DNA of 43,991 bases from Victivallis vadensis. Its GTDB lineage: Bacteria; Verrucomicrobiota; Lentisphaeria; Victivallales; Victivallaceae. Every line of letters begins with the position of its first letter. Position 1 is the stretch's first letter. The DNA lies in NCBI RefSeq assembly GCF_003096415.1, contig NZ_QEKH01000037.1:1-43991 (forward strand). The letters are read 5' to 3'. The notes beneath the pieces are model-generated. The model saw nothing but the letters and a program-made list of their open reading frames with translations. It was not told the DNA's origin and ran no database searches. Positions 24,286-32,825 of this stretch are shown one piece after another. The translations under genes and the position numbers were made by a program.

Positions 24286-26103
24286 TTATGCAAGAACGCG
24301 CAATGCCGTATCCACGTTTCCAAAGGGGGCGCTGACTTGAATCCCGCGCACACGTGACCGGATCGCCGCTACGCTTTCGCGCGCAATCGCAATGCCGGCT
24401 TCCCGCTGCGCCTCCTTGCTTTCATCCGCGGCCATTCGCTCCATCACCGCATCCGGCACCACCACGCCCGGCACCTCCGTACGCATGAATTCCGCATTCC
24501 GCAGGCTCGTCAGAGGCCAGATACCGGCGATCACCGGCACGTTCAAATGGGCGACCCTGTCCAGAAAAACGAACAGCGCCTCCGGCGCAAACACCGGCTG
24601 CGTAATGATGAATTCAGCTCCGGCTTCCACCTTTTCGCAGGTGCGGCGGTATTCCCGTTCCAGGTCGATCGCATTCGGGTCGGCTCCGACGCCGATCACC
24701 ATTTTCGTGACCGCATTCAACGGTTTGCCGCCGAGGTCCACTCCCTGATTCATCCGTTTCTGGATCTTCACCAGCCCGACTGAATCCACGTCGAACACCC
24801 CGGAACTGAATGGATAATCCCCCAGTTTCGGCGGGTCGCCGGTGATGAAAAGAATGTTGTTGATCCCGACTCCGGCGCAGCCGAGCAGATCCGCCTGCAA
24901 ACCGATCAGGCTCTTGTCGCGGCAGCAGCAGTGCAGGATCGTTTCGATTCCGGCATTGCGCTGGATTTCAAGAGCGGTCACCAACGGGGAAATCCGGGCG
25001 CTGGCGCGCGGTCCGTCCGGCAGGTTCACCGCGTCGATTCCGGCGGCCTTGCACTTGGCCGCTCCCGCAATGGTTCCGGTCAGGTCAAAGCCGCGAGGCG
25101 GCGTGATCTCAACCAGCTTGATGAACGCCCCGTCCGCCAGCTTGCAGCCGATCCGGGAGCGTTCGGCCAGCGGAACCTCCGGCTTCAGGTCGCACTCTTT
25201 TACTTCGAGCGCCGGCAGGGCACGCTTCTCGGCCTGCATCAGCGGCTTGATCGTGCGGGCAAGCTCCTCGATGTGGTCCGGCGTGATTCCGCAGCAGCCG
25301 CCGATCGCGGCTGCGCCCAGCATCGCGTAACGTTTGGCGTAGGTGCTGAAATATTCGGCGCTGGTCATATAGATCATGCGGCCGTCCACGCCTTTGGGCT
25401 GGCCGGCGTTGGGCTGCACGATGACCGGCAGTTGCGTGAGCGCGGTCAGTTCTTCAAGGACACCGAGCGTGCTTTCCGGGCCGCCGCCGCAGTTAAGCCC
25501 GATTGCGGTCGGGGCAGGGCAGGGGCGGGATGCATTCAGCTGCTCCATGAATTCGGCAATGGTGGCGCTGTCGTTGATGTGCGGATGCGGTTCAATCGCG
25601 AAACTCGGCACATAGACCAGTTCCGGAAATTCCGCCACCGCTTCGAGGACGGCTTTCAGGTCGGCGGCCCGGCGCAGCGATTCGAAGATGATGAAGTCCG
25701 CGTCGGAGAGCGCCCGTATCTGTTCGGCCAGCAATTCGGCGCGGGTCCGGCGGTCCTGATCGGAATCCGGTTCCCCGACCGGGCCGACCGATGCGGCGAC
25801 CAGCGCCTTGCCGGCGGCGGCTTCACGGGCGAGCTTCACTCCGGCCCGGTTGATCGCCTCGGTCTGTTCGGACAGTCCGAATTTGGCCAGCCGGCGGGAG
25901 TTCGCGTTGTAGGTGTTGGTGGTCAGGACTTCCGCTCCGGCCTTGAGGTACTGGTGATGAATGTCGAGAATCACATCGGGAGCGGTCAGGTTCAATTGTT
26001 CAAACGACGCATTCACGAAGAAGTTGCGGCGGTAGATTTCCGTGCCGATCGCGCCGTCGAAAATCGTCAGCGATTCGGCCAGTTTCTGTTGCAGAAGGTT
26101 CAT
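24286..26103 (-). CDS. Bifunctional homocysteine S-methyltransferase / methylenetetrahydrofolate reductase
   Basis: A 605-residue fusion linking one-carbon and methionine metabolism. Residues about 1-295 are the homocysteine methyltransferase domain: FDGAIGTEIYRR, TNTYNANSRRL, and zinc Cys in LNCGGGPE and AAIGGCCGI. Residues about 330-600 are the MTHFR domain: KLVEITPPRGFD, LHCCCRDKSLIGLQADLLG, NILFITGDPP, FIITQPVF. The same arrangement occurs in YitJ-type proteins. ATG 26103 is used because CAGGAA precedes it and the 40 extra upstream codons (A/T-rich, non-conserved) are not supported. It is a housekeeping-like single gene beside the tRNAs and divergent from the IclR operon. Confidence 0.92.
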   Translation of the reverse strand: MNLLQQKLAESLTIFDGAIGTEIYRRNFFVNASFEQLNLTAPDVILDIHHQYLKAGAEVLTTNTYNANSRRLAKFGLSEQTEAINRAGVKLAREAAAGKALVAASVGPVGEPDSDQDRRTRAELLAEQIRALSDADFIIFESLRRAADLKAVLEAVAEFPELVYVPSFAIEPHPHINDSATIAEFMEQLNASRPCPAPTAIGLNCGGGPESTLGVLEELTALTQLPVIVQPNAGQPKGVDGRMIYMTSAEYFSTYAKRYAMLGAAAIGGCCGITPDHIEELARTIKPLMQAEKRALPALEVKECDLKPEVPLAERSRIGCKLADGAFIKLVEITPPRGFDLTGTIAGAAKCKAAGIDAVNLPDGPRASARISPLVTALEIQRNAGIETILHCCCRDKSLIGLQADLLGCAGVGINNILFITGDPPKLGDYPFSSGVFDVDSVGLVKIQKRMNQGVDLGGKPLNAVTKMVIGVGADPNAIDLEREYRRTCEKVEAGAEFIITQPVFAPEALFVFLDRVAHLNVPVIAGIWPLTSLRNAEFMRTEVPGVVVPDAVMERMAADESKEAQREAGIAIARESVAAIRSRVRGIQVSAPFGNVDTALRVLA

Positions 26104-26262
26104 TATGGTTCCTGTCCGGGCACGGCCCTGTTTCTTCAAAATATAAATATACGGGCATAAAATATCACGCTGTACCTGAAATATCAACATTTTTCCGTAT
26201 GGATCGGAACAATTTTTCCGCATTGTTCCTCCGTATCCTGAAGCGGGATCGCCTGCGCTTTG

Positions 26263-26274
26263 TTCAATATTGAA
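26263..26274. promoter_or_regulatory. Palindrome TTCAATATTGAA in the metH/mthfr-iclR divergent region
   Basis: A perfect 12-bp palindrome, 40 bp upstream of the iclR -35. It could bind a regulator of either divergent gene. The only basis is position and symmetry. Confidence 0.3.
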
Positions 26275-26313
26275 TAAAACGGCAGATTACCGGCGAAATT
26301 CCGGGAACGCGAG

Positions 26314-26342
26314 TTGACGCGGCTGCCGAAGTTTGCTATACT
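26314..26342 (+). promoter_or_regulatory. Promoter of the iclR-GH10 operon
   Basis: TTGACG (26314-26319) and TATACT (26337-26342), spacing 17 bp. Just downstream GTTCA (26346-26350) and TGAAC (26376-26380) bracket an imperfect inverted repeat, a plausible autoregulatory IclR site. The SD GGAGC is 6 bp before the ATG. Confidence 0.72.
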
Positions 26343-26390
26343 ATTGTTCAGATGATAAAATGTTGTTTTCATATTTGAACGGAGCTTTCT

Positions 26391-27131
26391 ATGGCAAATA
26401 CGATTCCGGCGGTGGAAAAGGCGGTGGCGGTGCTGGATATTCTCGGCGCGCGCGAAAACGGGGCGACGCAGGCCGAGCTGGTCGAACTGCTGCGGATCAC
26501 GCCCTCCACCTGCTATCGGATTTTGCAGACTCTGCTGGAGGCGGGATGGATCAGGAAACGTTCCGGCAAGCGGTTCGATCTGGCCGGAGGAATGCTGGCG
26601 GCGGCGATGAAACTGGTGGACCGCCCCGCACGGCTCCGCGCGGCGCAGCCGATTCTGGAACGGTTGGCGGCGGAAACCGGCCTGTGCGCCAAGCTGTCGG
26701 TGCGGCAGGGCAGAGACCAGGTGCCGATCCTGCGGGCGGAGTCGCCGCGCAGCGTGGCGGTTTCGAGCCGCCTCGGCGTGCGTTTCCCGGTGATCGAAGG
26801 CTCGGTGGGGGCGGCGCTGCTGTTCAAAACGCCGGATGCAGAGATCGCGGCATTGGCGGCGGAGTGCTCGGAACCGGTGATGGAGAAGAATCATCCCGAA
26901 ATCGTGACCGCCCGGATCGATGCGCTGCGGCTGCGCGGCTTCTGTTTCAACGCGGGCGTGAACCGGTGGAAGATCGACGCGATGTCGGTTCCGGTGCTGG
27001 ACGGCGAAAAGCAGGTGGCGGCGGCCTTGACTTTGCTGGGCTCGGAGGAGGATTTCCGGGAGCGGGCGCTGCCGGGGCTGGGGGCGGCGTTGCGCAAAGC
27101 CGCGAAAGAGTGCGCCCGGCTGGTGGAGTGA
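26391..27131 (+). CDS. IclR-family transcriptional regulator
   Basis: 246 residues. The N-terminal winged helix is IPAVEKAVAVLDIL, NGATQAELVELLRITPSTCYRIL (about 3-55). The C-terminal IclR effector domain (about 75-245) contains LAAETGLCAKLSVR and FPVIEGSVGAALLF. It is the first gene of a + strand operon with a sugar-acid dehydratase, GH10, RraA-like and SDR genes. IclR proteins commonly answer to small acids, which suits control by an acidic sugar intermediate (inference). A 44-bp gap separates it from the next gene. Confidence 0.92.
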   Translation: MANTIPAVEKAVAVLDILGARENGATQAELVELLRITPSTCYRILQTLLEAGWIRKRSGKRFDLAGGMLAAAMKLVDRPARLRAAQPILERLAAETGLCAKLSVRQGRDQVPILRAESPRSVAVSSRLGVRFPVIEGSVGAALLFKTPDAEIAALAAECSEPVMEKNHPEIVTARIDALRLRGFCFNAGVNRWKIDAMSVPVLDGEKQVAAALTLLGSEEDFRERALPGLGAALRKAAKECARLVE

Positions 27132-27175
27132 ATGATTTGGCTGTGAATCAGTTCAAATAGAATGAAAGGAGTATC

Positions 27176-28498
27176 ATGAATCAGGAAATCGATCCTTCCA
27201 CTTTGAAGATCACCGATATGCGGTTCGCCGACATCGACGGCGCCCCGAAGCGTTGCACCTTGATCAAGCTCTACACCAATCAGGGGCTGGTCGGTTACGG
27301 CGAAGTGCGCGACGCTTCGAGCCGCACCTATGCGGCGATGCTGAAGAGCCGTATTCTGGGGGAGAATCCGTGCAATGTCGACCGGATTTTCCGCCGGATC
27401 AAGCAGTTCGGCGGCCATTCGCGGCAGGCCGGCGGCGTGTGCGGCATTGAAGTCGCGCTGTGGGACCTCGCCGGCAAGGCGTGGGGCGTGCCGGTCTGGC
27501 AGTTGCTGGGCGGGAAGTTCCGCGACCGGGTGCGGATCTATTGCGACACCGATTCCGCAGGAGGCGGGCGCGATATGGGCAGGGCGCTGGCCGACCGGAT
27601 GAAGCAGGGATACACCTTCCTGAAAATGGATCTCGGCATCGAACTGCTGATGGAACAGGAAGGATGCCTTTCCGCGCCGCTCGGATTTCTGGAGAAGATG
27701 CGCGAATACAAAAAGACGGTGTTCGCCACGCCGCACGGTTCAATCGATCCGCGCGCGATGCGGGGCGAGGCCTACGACCTCTTCAACACCGCACACGGCT
27801 TCACCGGCATCCACCTGACGGAAAAAGGGCTGGATTATCTGGAACAGTATATGGCCGATGTGCGCAAAGTGACCGGCTATGAAATTCCGATCGCGATCGA
27901 CCACCTCGGACACATCCCGGTCGAGGATTGCGTCAGGCTTGCGAAACGGCTGGAGAAGTACAATCTCGCGTGGATGGAGGACCCCGTTCCGTGGCAGTGG
28001 CACGATCAGTACAAACGTCTGGCGGCGGCGACCACGGTTCCGCTCGGCACCGGCGAGGACATCTACCTCAAGGAGAATTTCCGGCCGCTGCTGGAATCCG
28101 GTGCGCTGGCGGTGGTCCATCCCGATGTGCTGACCGCCGGCGGCATCCTTGAAACCCACAAGATCGGCGACATGGCCGAAGAGTACGGCGTGCAGATGGC
28201 GATTCACATGGCGGAAAGCCCGGTCGCGTGTCTGGCGGCGGTCCATGTCGCGGCGGCGACGCGGAATTTCATGGCGCTGGAGGTGCATTCGGTGGATGTG
28301 CCGTGGTGGCCCGACCTGATCGCGCCGCGTCTTGAAATCAAGGACGGGTATATCGCGGTGCCCGATGCTCCGGGGCTGGGTATCGAGGCTCTGAATGAAA
28401 AGCTGATCGAAGAAAAGCTCCACCCCGATTTTCCGGCGGCGTGGGCCGCGACCGGCGAGTGGGACAAAGAGTGGGCGAACGACCGTCAGTGGTCCTGA
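27176..28498 (+). CDS. Enolase-superfamily (mandelate racemase-like) sugar-acid dehydratase
   Basis: 440 residues with the mandelate racemase/muconate lactonising fold: a capping domain, then a barrel with metal ligands Asp242 (IAIDHLGH), Glu268 (WMEDP) and Glu294 (GTGEDIY). The His344 / Asp317 dyad (AIHMAES; HPDVLTAGG) acts as general base/acid. The second strand reads FLKMDLG (Lys150, Asp152) instead of the common K-x-K. Most such enzymes beside RraA and SDR genes dehydrate aldonates or uronate derivatives; the exact substrate is open. SD AAAGGAG before ATG 27176. GH10 follows 24 bp downstream, which hints at a xylan-derived acid. Confidence 0.87.
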   Translation: MNQEIDPSTLKITDMRFADIDGAPKRCTLIKLYTNQGLVGYGEVRDASSRTYAAMLKSRILGENPCNVDRIFRRIKQFGGHSRQAGGVCGIEVALWDLAGKAWGVPVWQLLGGKFRDRVRIYCDTDSAGGGRDMGRALADRMKQGYTFLKMDLGIELLMEQEGCLSAPLGFLEKMREYKKTVFATPHGSIDPRAMRGEAYDLFNTAHGFTGIHLTEKGLDYLEQYMADVRKVTGYEIPIAIDHLGHIPVEDCVRLAKRLEKYNLAWMEDPVPWQWHDQYKRLAAATTVPLGTGEDIYLKENFRPLLESGALAVVHPDVLTAGGILETHKIGDMAEEYGVQMAIHMAESPVACLAAVHVAAATRNFMALEVHSVDVPWWPDLIAPRLEIKDGYIAVPDAPGLGIEALNEKLIEEKLHPDFPAAWAATGEWDKEWANDRQWS

Positions 28499-28522
28499 CG
28501 GAATTGCAACATAAGGAAAGCG

Positions 28523-30019
28523 ATGATGACCGAATACAGAAAACCGGAAGTCTCCCAGTCAGAAATCGATGCCGCCTTTTCCGACGCCTACCGGGCGTTG
28601 TGGAACGATGACGTGCAGCGCAAAATCGACGCCGACATCGAAAGGAACCGCAAGGCGGACGGCGAATTCCAGCTTCCGGCCTCCGCCGCCGGACGCGAAA
28701 TCAAAGTCGAGCAGCTTTCGCACGATTTTGTTTTCGGCGCACACATCTTCAACTTCAACCAGCTGGGCAGCGACGAGCGCAACCGCCGTTACAAAGAACT
28801 GTACGGCACGCTGTTCAATTCCGCGACGATTGCTTTCTACTGGAAGCAGTTGGAGCTGGAGGAGGGGCATCCGCGCTTTCGCGCCGAATACCGCGACTCC
28901 GCCGATTTCTGGAACAACTGCCCGGAACCGAACCGCCAGCCCCACTGGCGCCGCCCCGCCACCGATCCGGTGGTCGAATTCTGCCGCTCGAAGGGGATCC
29001 GGCTGCATGGGCATACGCTGGTCTGGGGCAACAACCGCTGGCAGATTCCGGATTGGCTGATCAGCAGAATTCCATTCGATTACCTGAAAAATGCCGATCT
29101 CGAACGCAATTCCAGGGACAATACCCTGATCAGCGATGTGATGACTGCCGCCGCCTTCAGGGACATGAGCGCCGGCGAGATGGAAAAGGCGTTGCCCGAG
29201 TATACCACATTGATCAACACCCTGACCGCAAAGCGCATCGTCGAAATCGCGATGCGCTACGGCGACAAAATCGACAGTTGGGATGTGGTCAACGAGAGTG
29301 CCGGCGATTTCGGCAAGGGCAATATGGTCCCCGGTTCGAAGCTCTGCAAGAGCTGGTACGGGCCGATGCCGGGCGACTACACCTATCGCGGCTTCAAAAT
29401 CGCCGAAGGCGTGTTTCCGCCGGAAGCAAAGCTCAACATCAACGACTACAACCTCAATGAGGATTATCTCAATCAGGTGCGCGATCTGCGCCGCCGGGGC
29501 TGCAAAATCGACATCATGGGCGCGCAGATGCACCTGTTCGATCCGCAGATCTGCCGGGATATCGCCGACGGCAAAAGCCTTCGACAGTCGCCGGAGGAGG
29601 TCCGCCGGACGATGGAGCTGATCGGGCGCGCCGGTCTGCCGATCCATCTCTCGGAGATCACGATCACCGCCCCCGGCGGCGACCGGCGCGGCGAGATCAT
29701 TCAGGCCGGAATTGCGCGCAACCTCTATCGGCTCTGGTTCAGCCTTGCGCCGATGATGGGGATCACCTGGTGGAACGTGGTGGACGGCTGCGGCGCGCCG
29801 GGCGAACCGGCGGTTTCCGGGCTGTTCACTCGCGACATGGAGCCGAAGCTCTCCTATTTCGCGCTCGACGGCCTGATCAACCGCGAGTGGCGCACCGGTC
29901 TGGTGTGCCGGGCGGACAAGTCGGCGGTGGCCGGTTTCCGCGGTTTCCGCGGGCGTTACCGGCTGAGCTGGACTGCCGCGGACGGCGGTACGGAGTCGTT
30001 CAACTGTCATTTGAGCTAG
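28523..30019 (+). CDS. GH10 xylanase-like enzyme without signal peptide
   Basis: 498 residues. A GH10 barrel: HTLVWGNNRWQIPDWL (conserved HTLvW), acid/base Glu258 in WDVVNES, nucleophile Glu378 in IHLSEITIT, ITWWNVVDG. Family members cleave beta-1,4-xylan. No signal peptide or membrane segment is seen at the N-terminus (MTEYRKPEVSQSEIDAAF), so it probably works in the cytoplasm on short imported oligosaccharides. An extra N-terminal module (about 1-75) precedes the barrel, similar to the leader region (VEQLSHDFVFGAHIF) of GH10-like proteins. The SD AAGGAA is before ATG 28523; ATG 28526 is alternative. It lies between the dehydratase and RraA-like genes. Confidence 0.85.
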   Translation: MMTEYRKPEVSQSEIDAAFSDAYRALWNDDVQRKIDADIERNRKADGEFQLPASAAGREIKVEQLSHDFVFGAHIFNFNQLGSDERNRRYKELYGTLFNSATIAFYWKQLELEEGHPRFRAEYRDSADFWNNCPEPNRQPHWRRPATDPVVEFCRSKGIRLHGHTLVWGNNRWQIPDWLISRIPFDYLKNADLERNSRDNTLISDVMTAAAFRDMSAGEMEKALPEYTTLINTLTAKRIVEIAMRYGDKIDSWDVVNESAGDFGKGNMVPGSKLCKSWYGPMPGDYTYRGFKIAEGVFPPEAKLNINDYNLNEDYLNQVRDLRRRGCKIDIMGAQMHLFDPQICRDIADGKSLRQSPEEVRRTMELIGRAGLPIHLSEITITAPGGDRRGEIIQAGIARNLYRLWFSLAPMMGITWWNVVDGCGAPGEPAVSGLFTRDMEPKLSYFALDGLINREWRTGLVCRADKSAVAGFRGFRGRYRLSWTAADGGTESFNCHLS

Positions 30020-30031
30020 GAGTTATCGAAT

Positions 30032-30787
30032 ATGCCGTCACTTCAGGATATGAAACAGCGAGCGAAGGAGGCCGGGCTGATGAAGCTCGACCGGCTGATC
30101 GCTTCCCGCCAGCACATTCCGTCGAACGAATTCCCGATTCCGCTCGCTGAGCTGTGCGCACGTTACGAGAAACTCTACACCGGCTGCATCAACGACGTGA
30201 TGCGCGAGCTTTGTCTTCTGAACCAGAACCTGCCGTCGGAGATCATGCCGCTGCGCGACGAAATGACCGTCTGCGGCGAGGCGTTCACCGTGAAAAGCGC
30301 GCCGAATGTGATGATCGAAGGCGAGATGACCTTCCGCGCCCAGATGCTCGACGAGATGAAGCCGGGCGGTCTGGTGGTCTGGGATACCTCCGGCGACACC
30401 GAGGCTTCGCTGTGGGGCGGCGTGATGACCGCCACCGCGATCTCCAAAGGAATCCGGGGAGCGGTGATCGCGGGCGGCATCCGCGACACGAAACAGATTC
30501 TCGAACAGAAGTTCCCGCTTTTCTACAAATACCGCACCAGCAACGGTTCGTTGGGGCGGTGCATGATTACTCATTATCAGGTGCCGGTGAAGATCGGCAA
30601 GGTCACGGTCCGGCCTGGCGACATCATCTTCGGCGACATCGACGGCGTGCTTTGCATTCCGCGCGAAATCGCCTATGACGTGCTGCTGCGCGCCGAGGGG
30701 ATCGAACGCAACGAGGTCGATATCTTCTCATGGGTCCGCCAGGGCGATTCCATTGCGGAAATCATCGGGAAAGGCGGTTACTTCTGA
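30032..30787 (+). CDS. RraA-like / HMG-aldolase family protein
   Basis: 251 residues. The family core is present: FTVKSAPN, GGLVVWDTSG, WGGVMTATAISKGIRGAVIAGGIRDT, VTVRPGDIIFGDIDGVLCIP. The G-G-x(n)-R-D metal/substrate motif (GGIRDT) is intact. Members include 4-hydroxy-4-methyl-2-oxoglutarate aldolase and oxaloacetate decarboxylase-type enzymes, and also RraA, an RNase E inhibitor. In a catabolic operon an aldolase or decarboxylase acting on a keto-deoxy acid is more likely (inference). AGGAG lies 9 bp upstream. The stop overlaps the next start (TGATG). Confidence 0.85.
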   Translation: MPSLQDMKQRAKEAGLMKLDRLIASRQHIPSNEFPIPLAELCARYEKLYTGCINDVMRELCLLNQNLPSEIMPLRDEMTVCGEAFTVKSAPNVMIEGEMTFRAQMLDEMKPGGLVVWDTSGDTEASLWGGVMTATAISKGIRGAVIAGGIRDTKQILEQKFPLFYKYRTSNGSLGRCMITHYQVPVKIGKVTVRPGDIIFGDIDGVLCIPREIAYDVLLRAEGIERNEVDIFSWVRQGDSIAEIIGKGGYF

Positions 30788-31563
30788 TGCTTGGAAAATC
30801 CATCGAAGAACGGTTTTCACTCGTCGGGCATACCGCTCTGGTGACCGGTTCGAGCCGGGGCATCGGGCGGGAGATCGCGTTGACGCTGGCGCAGGCCGGG
30901 GCGGCGGTGATTCTGCACGGTTCGCGTCCGTCGGAGGCGTTGGAAAGGGCCGCCGCCGAGGTGCGCGGCTCCGGCGCACGGGTGGAGTCCGTCGCCGCCG
31001 ACCTGTGCCGGGCGGACGGCGCGGGCCGGCTCGCCGGAGCATGTCGAAAGGCCGGCCTGGAACCGGATATTCTCGTCCTGAACGCCTCCGTGCAGGAGTA
31101 CGTGAAGCTCGAAGAGTATGACAATGCCGAATTTCAGCGGGAGTTTCAGGCCAATGTCGGCAGCGCTTTCGAGTTGATCCGGCAGTTCTCTCCGGCAATG
31201 CGGCGCAATCGCTGGGGACGGATCGTGACGATCGGCAGCATCAACCAGATGCGTCCGGCCGCACGGCTTTCCATCTATTCCGCGACTAAGGCGGCGCTGT
31301 TGAACCTGACCAGAAACTGCGCCCGCGAACTGGCGCCATACGGCATTACCGTCAACAACATCGCTCCCGGCGTGATCCTGACCGACCGCAACGCCACGGC
31401 CCTGCGGGATCAAACCCTGAAAGAGGCGATTCTCGCCCGGATTCCGGCCGGACGGTTCGCAACGCCGGAAGAGATCGCCGGAACCGCGCTGCTGCTCTGC
31501 GGCAACGCCGCCGCCTATCTGACCGGCGCCGAAATTCCCGTCGCCGGAGGAATGCAGTTGTAA
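30787..31563 (+). CDS. SDR-family oxidoreductase
   Basis: A 258-residue NAD(P)-dependent dehydrogenase. TGSSRGIGREIA is the cofactor loop (TGxxxGxG), NASVQ replaces the usual NNAG, Ser and Tyr-x-x-x-Lys are in IGSINQM and YSATKAA, and PVAGGMQL ends the protein. The substrate is unknown; in this operon it may reduce or oxidise a keto-sugar acid. It begins at 30787, overlapping the RraA-like stop, and is the last gene of the operon. A 7-bp hairpin follows at 31594. Confidence 0.88.
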   Translation: MLGKSIEERFSLVGHTALVTGSSRGIGREIALTLAQAGAAVILHGSRPSEALERAAAEVRGSGARVESVAADLCRADGAGRLAGACRKAGLEPDILVLNASVQEYVKLEEYDNAEFQREFQANVGSAFELIRQFSPAMRRNRWGRIVTIGSINQMRPAARLSIYSATKAALLNLTRNCARELAPYGITVNNIAPGVILTDRNATALRDQTLKEAILARIPAGRFATPEEIAGTALLLCGNAAAYLTGAEIPVAGGMQL

Positions 31564-32038
31564 AAGGCATTCAACACAACTATATTAAGTATTGCCGGAA
31601 GCAATTCCGGCCCCTACAGCCCGTTTTACTCGAACGGACTGCTCTCTATAGACCGGAGACGGCAAGGCGTTTTTGGGCTTTGGCGGATTCCGGTCGCCTT
31701 TCCCCGAAAAGTTGCCTCCCTTCGGCCACGGGCCTCGGGACTTTTGCTGCGCAAAAGCTTCGGGTACTTTTCGGGGGCCCCGCTCTCCGGCATTCCGTGC
31801 GGCTTCGCCGTACTCATGCCTGCGAGTGAGGACTGTTTCATTCTGCTTGAAAAGTTGCCTCCCTTCCTCCTTCGCCGAGGCTTCGGAGGACAAGTCGGGC
31901 TTGTCATCCATAGCGCTTGCGCGGCGGATGATACTTTTCGGGGGGCCCGGTGGGGCACTGGCAACCCTGCTGGTTCCCACCCCGCTCTCCGGCATTCCGT
32001 ACAGCTTGCAGTATCCACGCCTCCTGCCGAATGGAAGA
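31564..32038. repeat. Hairpin-rich intergenic repeat block with a duplicated module
   Basis: No gene is supported. It opens with GCCGGAA-GCAA-TTCCGGC (31594-31611), possibly the SDR terminator. Two copies of a composite module follow. GAAAAGTTGCCTCCCTT occurs at 31706 and 31849. TACTTTTCGGGGG(G)CCC occurs at 31765 and 31932. CCCCGCTCTCCGGCATTCCGT occurs at 31778 and 31980. The copies span about 93 and 152 bp, the second with different internal sequence including CTTCGCCGAGGCTTCGG. CTTTTGC-TGC-GCAAAAG is a further hairpin. It resembles REP-type elements sitting between convergent genes. Confidence 0.8.
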
Positions 32039-32824
32039 TCACCATTCCGAAATCAGGGGACGCGCCTGATACCACCATACTTCATGGTCGGTGACATAGC
32101 GGCTCAACACGGCGGAATGGTCCTGCGGCGGCTGGTAACGGGTACGCATTGTGAACAGCCGGCAGAACTCCTCTTTGCTCTCGTCGTCCATACGTTCGAG
32201 CAGAAGCTCGCCCTGCGTAACCAGCGGCTCCATATCCGGCAACCGCTTCAGGGTGGCGACGAGGCTTTTGTGGCAGGGGAACAGGGTTTCATGTTCCTGC
32301 AGCAGCATCCGGTAGGCGAAAAACACCAGATCGGCCGCCGCCCGGCAGCGCAGGTAGCGGTCGGAACCGGACATGCGCCAGAAATAACCGCTGTTCAGCA
32401 TGTAGCCGGCGTAAAATGAGAGCAGTTTTTCCGATTGCTCGTGCTTCTGGAATACCGGAATCCGGGCGACCAGCTCCGGTATTTCCGGATCGCGGGTGTA
32501 CAGGCAGCGCGCCATCAGGAAGGCATTCCGGGCCGGTTCGCTGCCCCTTTGTGCCGCAGCTTCCAGAAATTCCCGGTCGCAGTATTTGATGTCGAAATAT
32601 CCCTCCGGGTAGGTGCAGTATCCGAAGATGCACTCGGTCCGGCGTCCTTCGGCCTGCAGCTGCTGCAGCTTTTCCGGCGTGACCACGATGATGGCGTCGA
32701 TATCCGAATCGGACCGTTCCAATCCCTTGGCGACGGAGCCGCCGAGGATAATTGCCGTCACGTCGGGATCGGGCCGGAAATATTCCAGCAGTTTTTCAAC
32801 CGATTCCTGATGGTGCAAATACAT
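32039..32824 (-). CDS. Nucleotidyltransferase-domain protein
   Basis: 261 residues. The N-terminal third has the MNT/kanamycin-type nucleotidyltransferase signature: GGSVAKGLERSDSDIDAIIV (about 29-48), the G-S-x(n)-D-x-D pattern, with a third acidic residue likely in FDIKYCDREF. The rest is helical, like HEPN or substrate-binding regions of aminoglycoside nucleotidyltransferases. The substrate is unknown. It starts one base after the SGNH hydrolase stop, so the two are co-transcribed. Its 3' end abuts the repeat block. Confidence 0.78.
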   Translation of the reverse strand: MYLHHQESVEKLLEYFRPDPDVTAIILGGSVAKGLERSDSDIDAIIVVTPEKLQQLQAEGRRTECIFGYCTYPEGYFDIKYCDREFLEAAAQRGSEPARNAFLMARCLYTRDPEIPELVARIPVFQKHEQSEKLLSFYAGYMLNSGYFWRMSGSDRYLRCRAAADLVFFAYRMLLQEHETLFPCHKSLVATLKRLPDMEPLVTQGELLLERMDDESKEEFCRLFTMRTRYQPPQDHSAVLSRYVTDHEVWWYQARPLISEW

Positions 32825-32825
32825 A

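Noticed and set aside
26104-26160. SAM or cobalamin riboswitch before the homocysteine methyltransferase/MTHFR gene
   Set aside because: The leader is short and none of the conserved riboswitch core sequences is visible.
31585-31995. 136-codon - strand frame in the intergenic repeat block
   Set aside because: It is built from duplicated hairpin modules (KPDLSSEASAKEEG-type peptide), lacks a ribosome site and looks like translated repeat.
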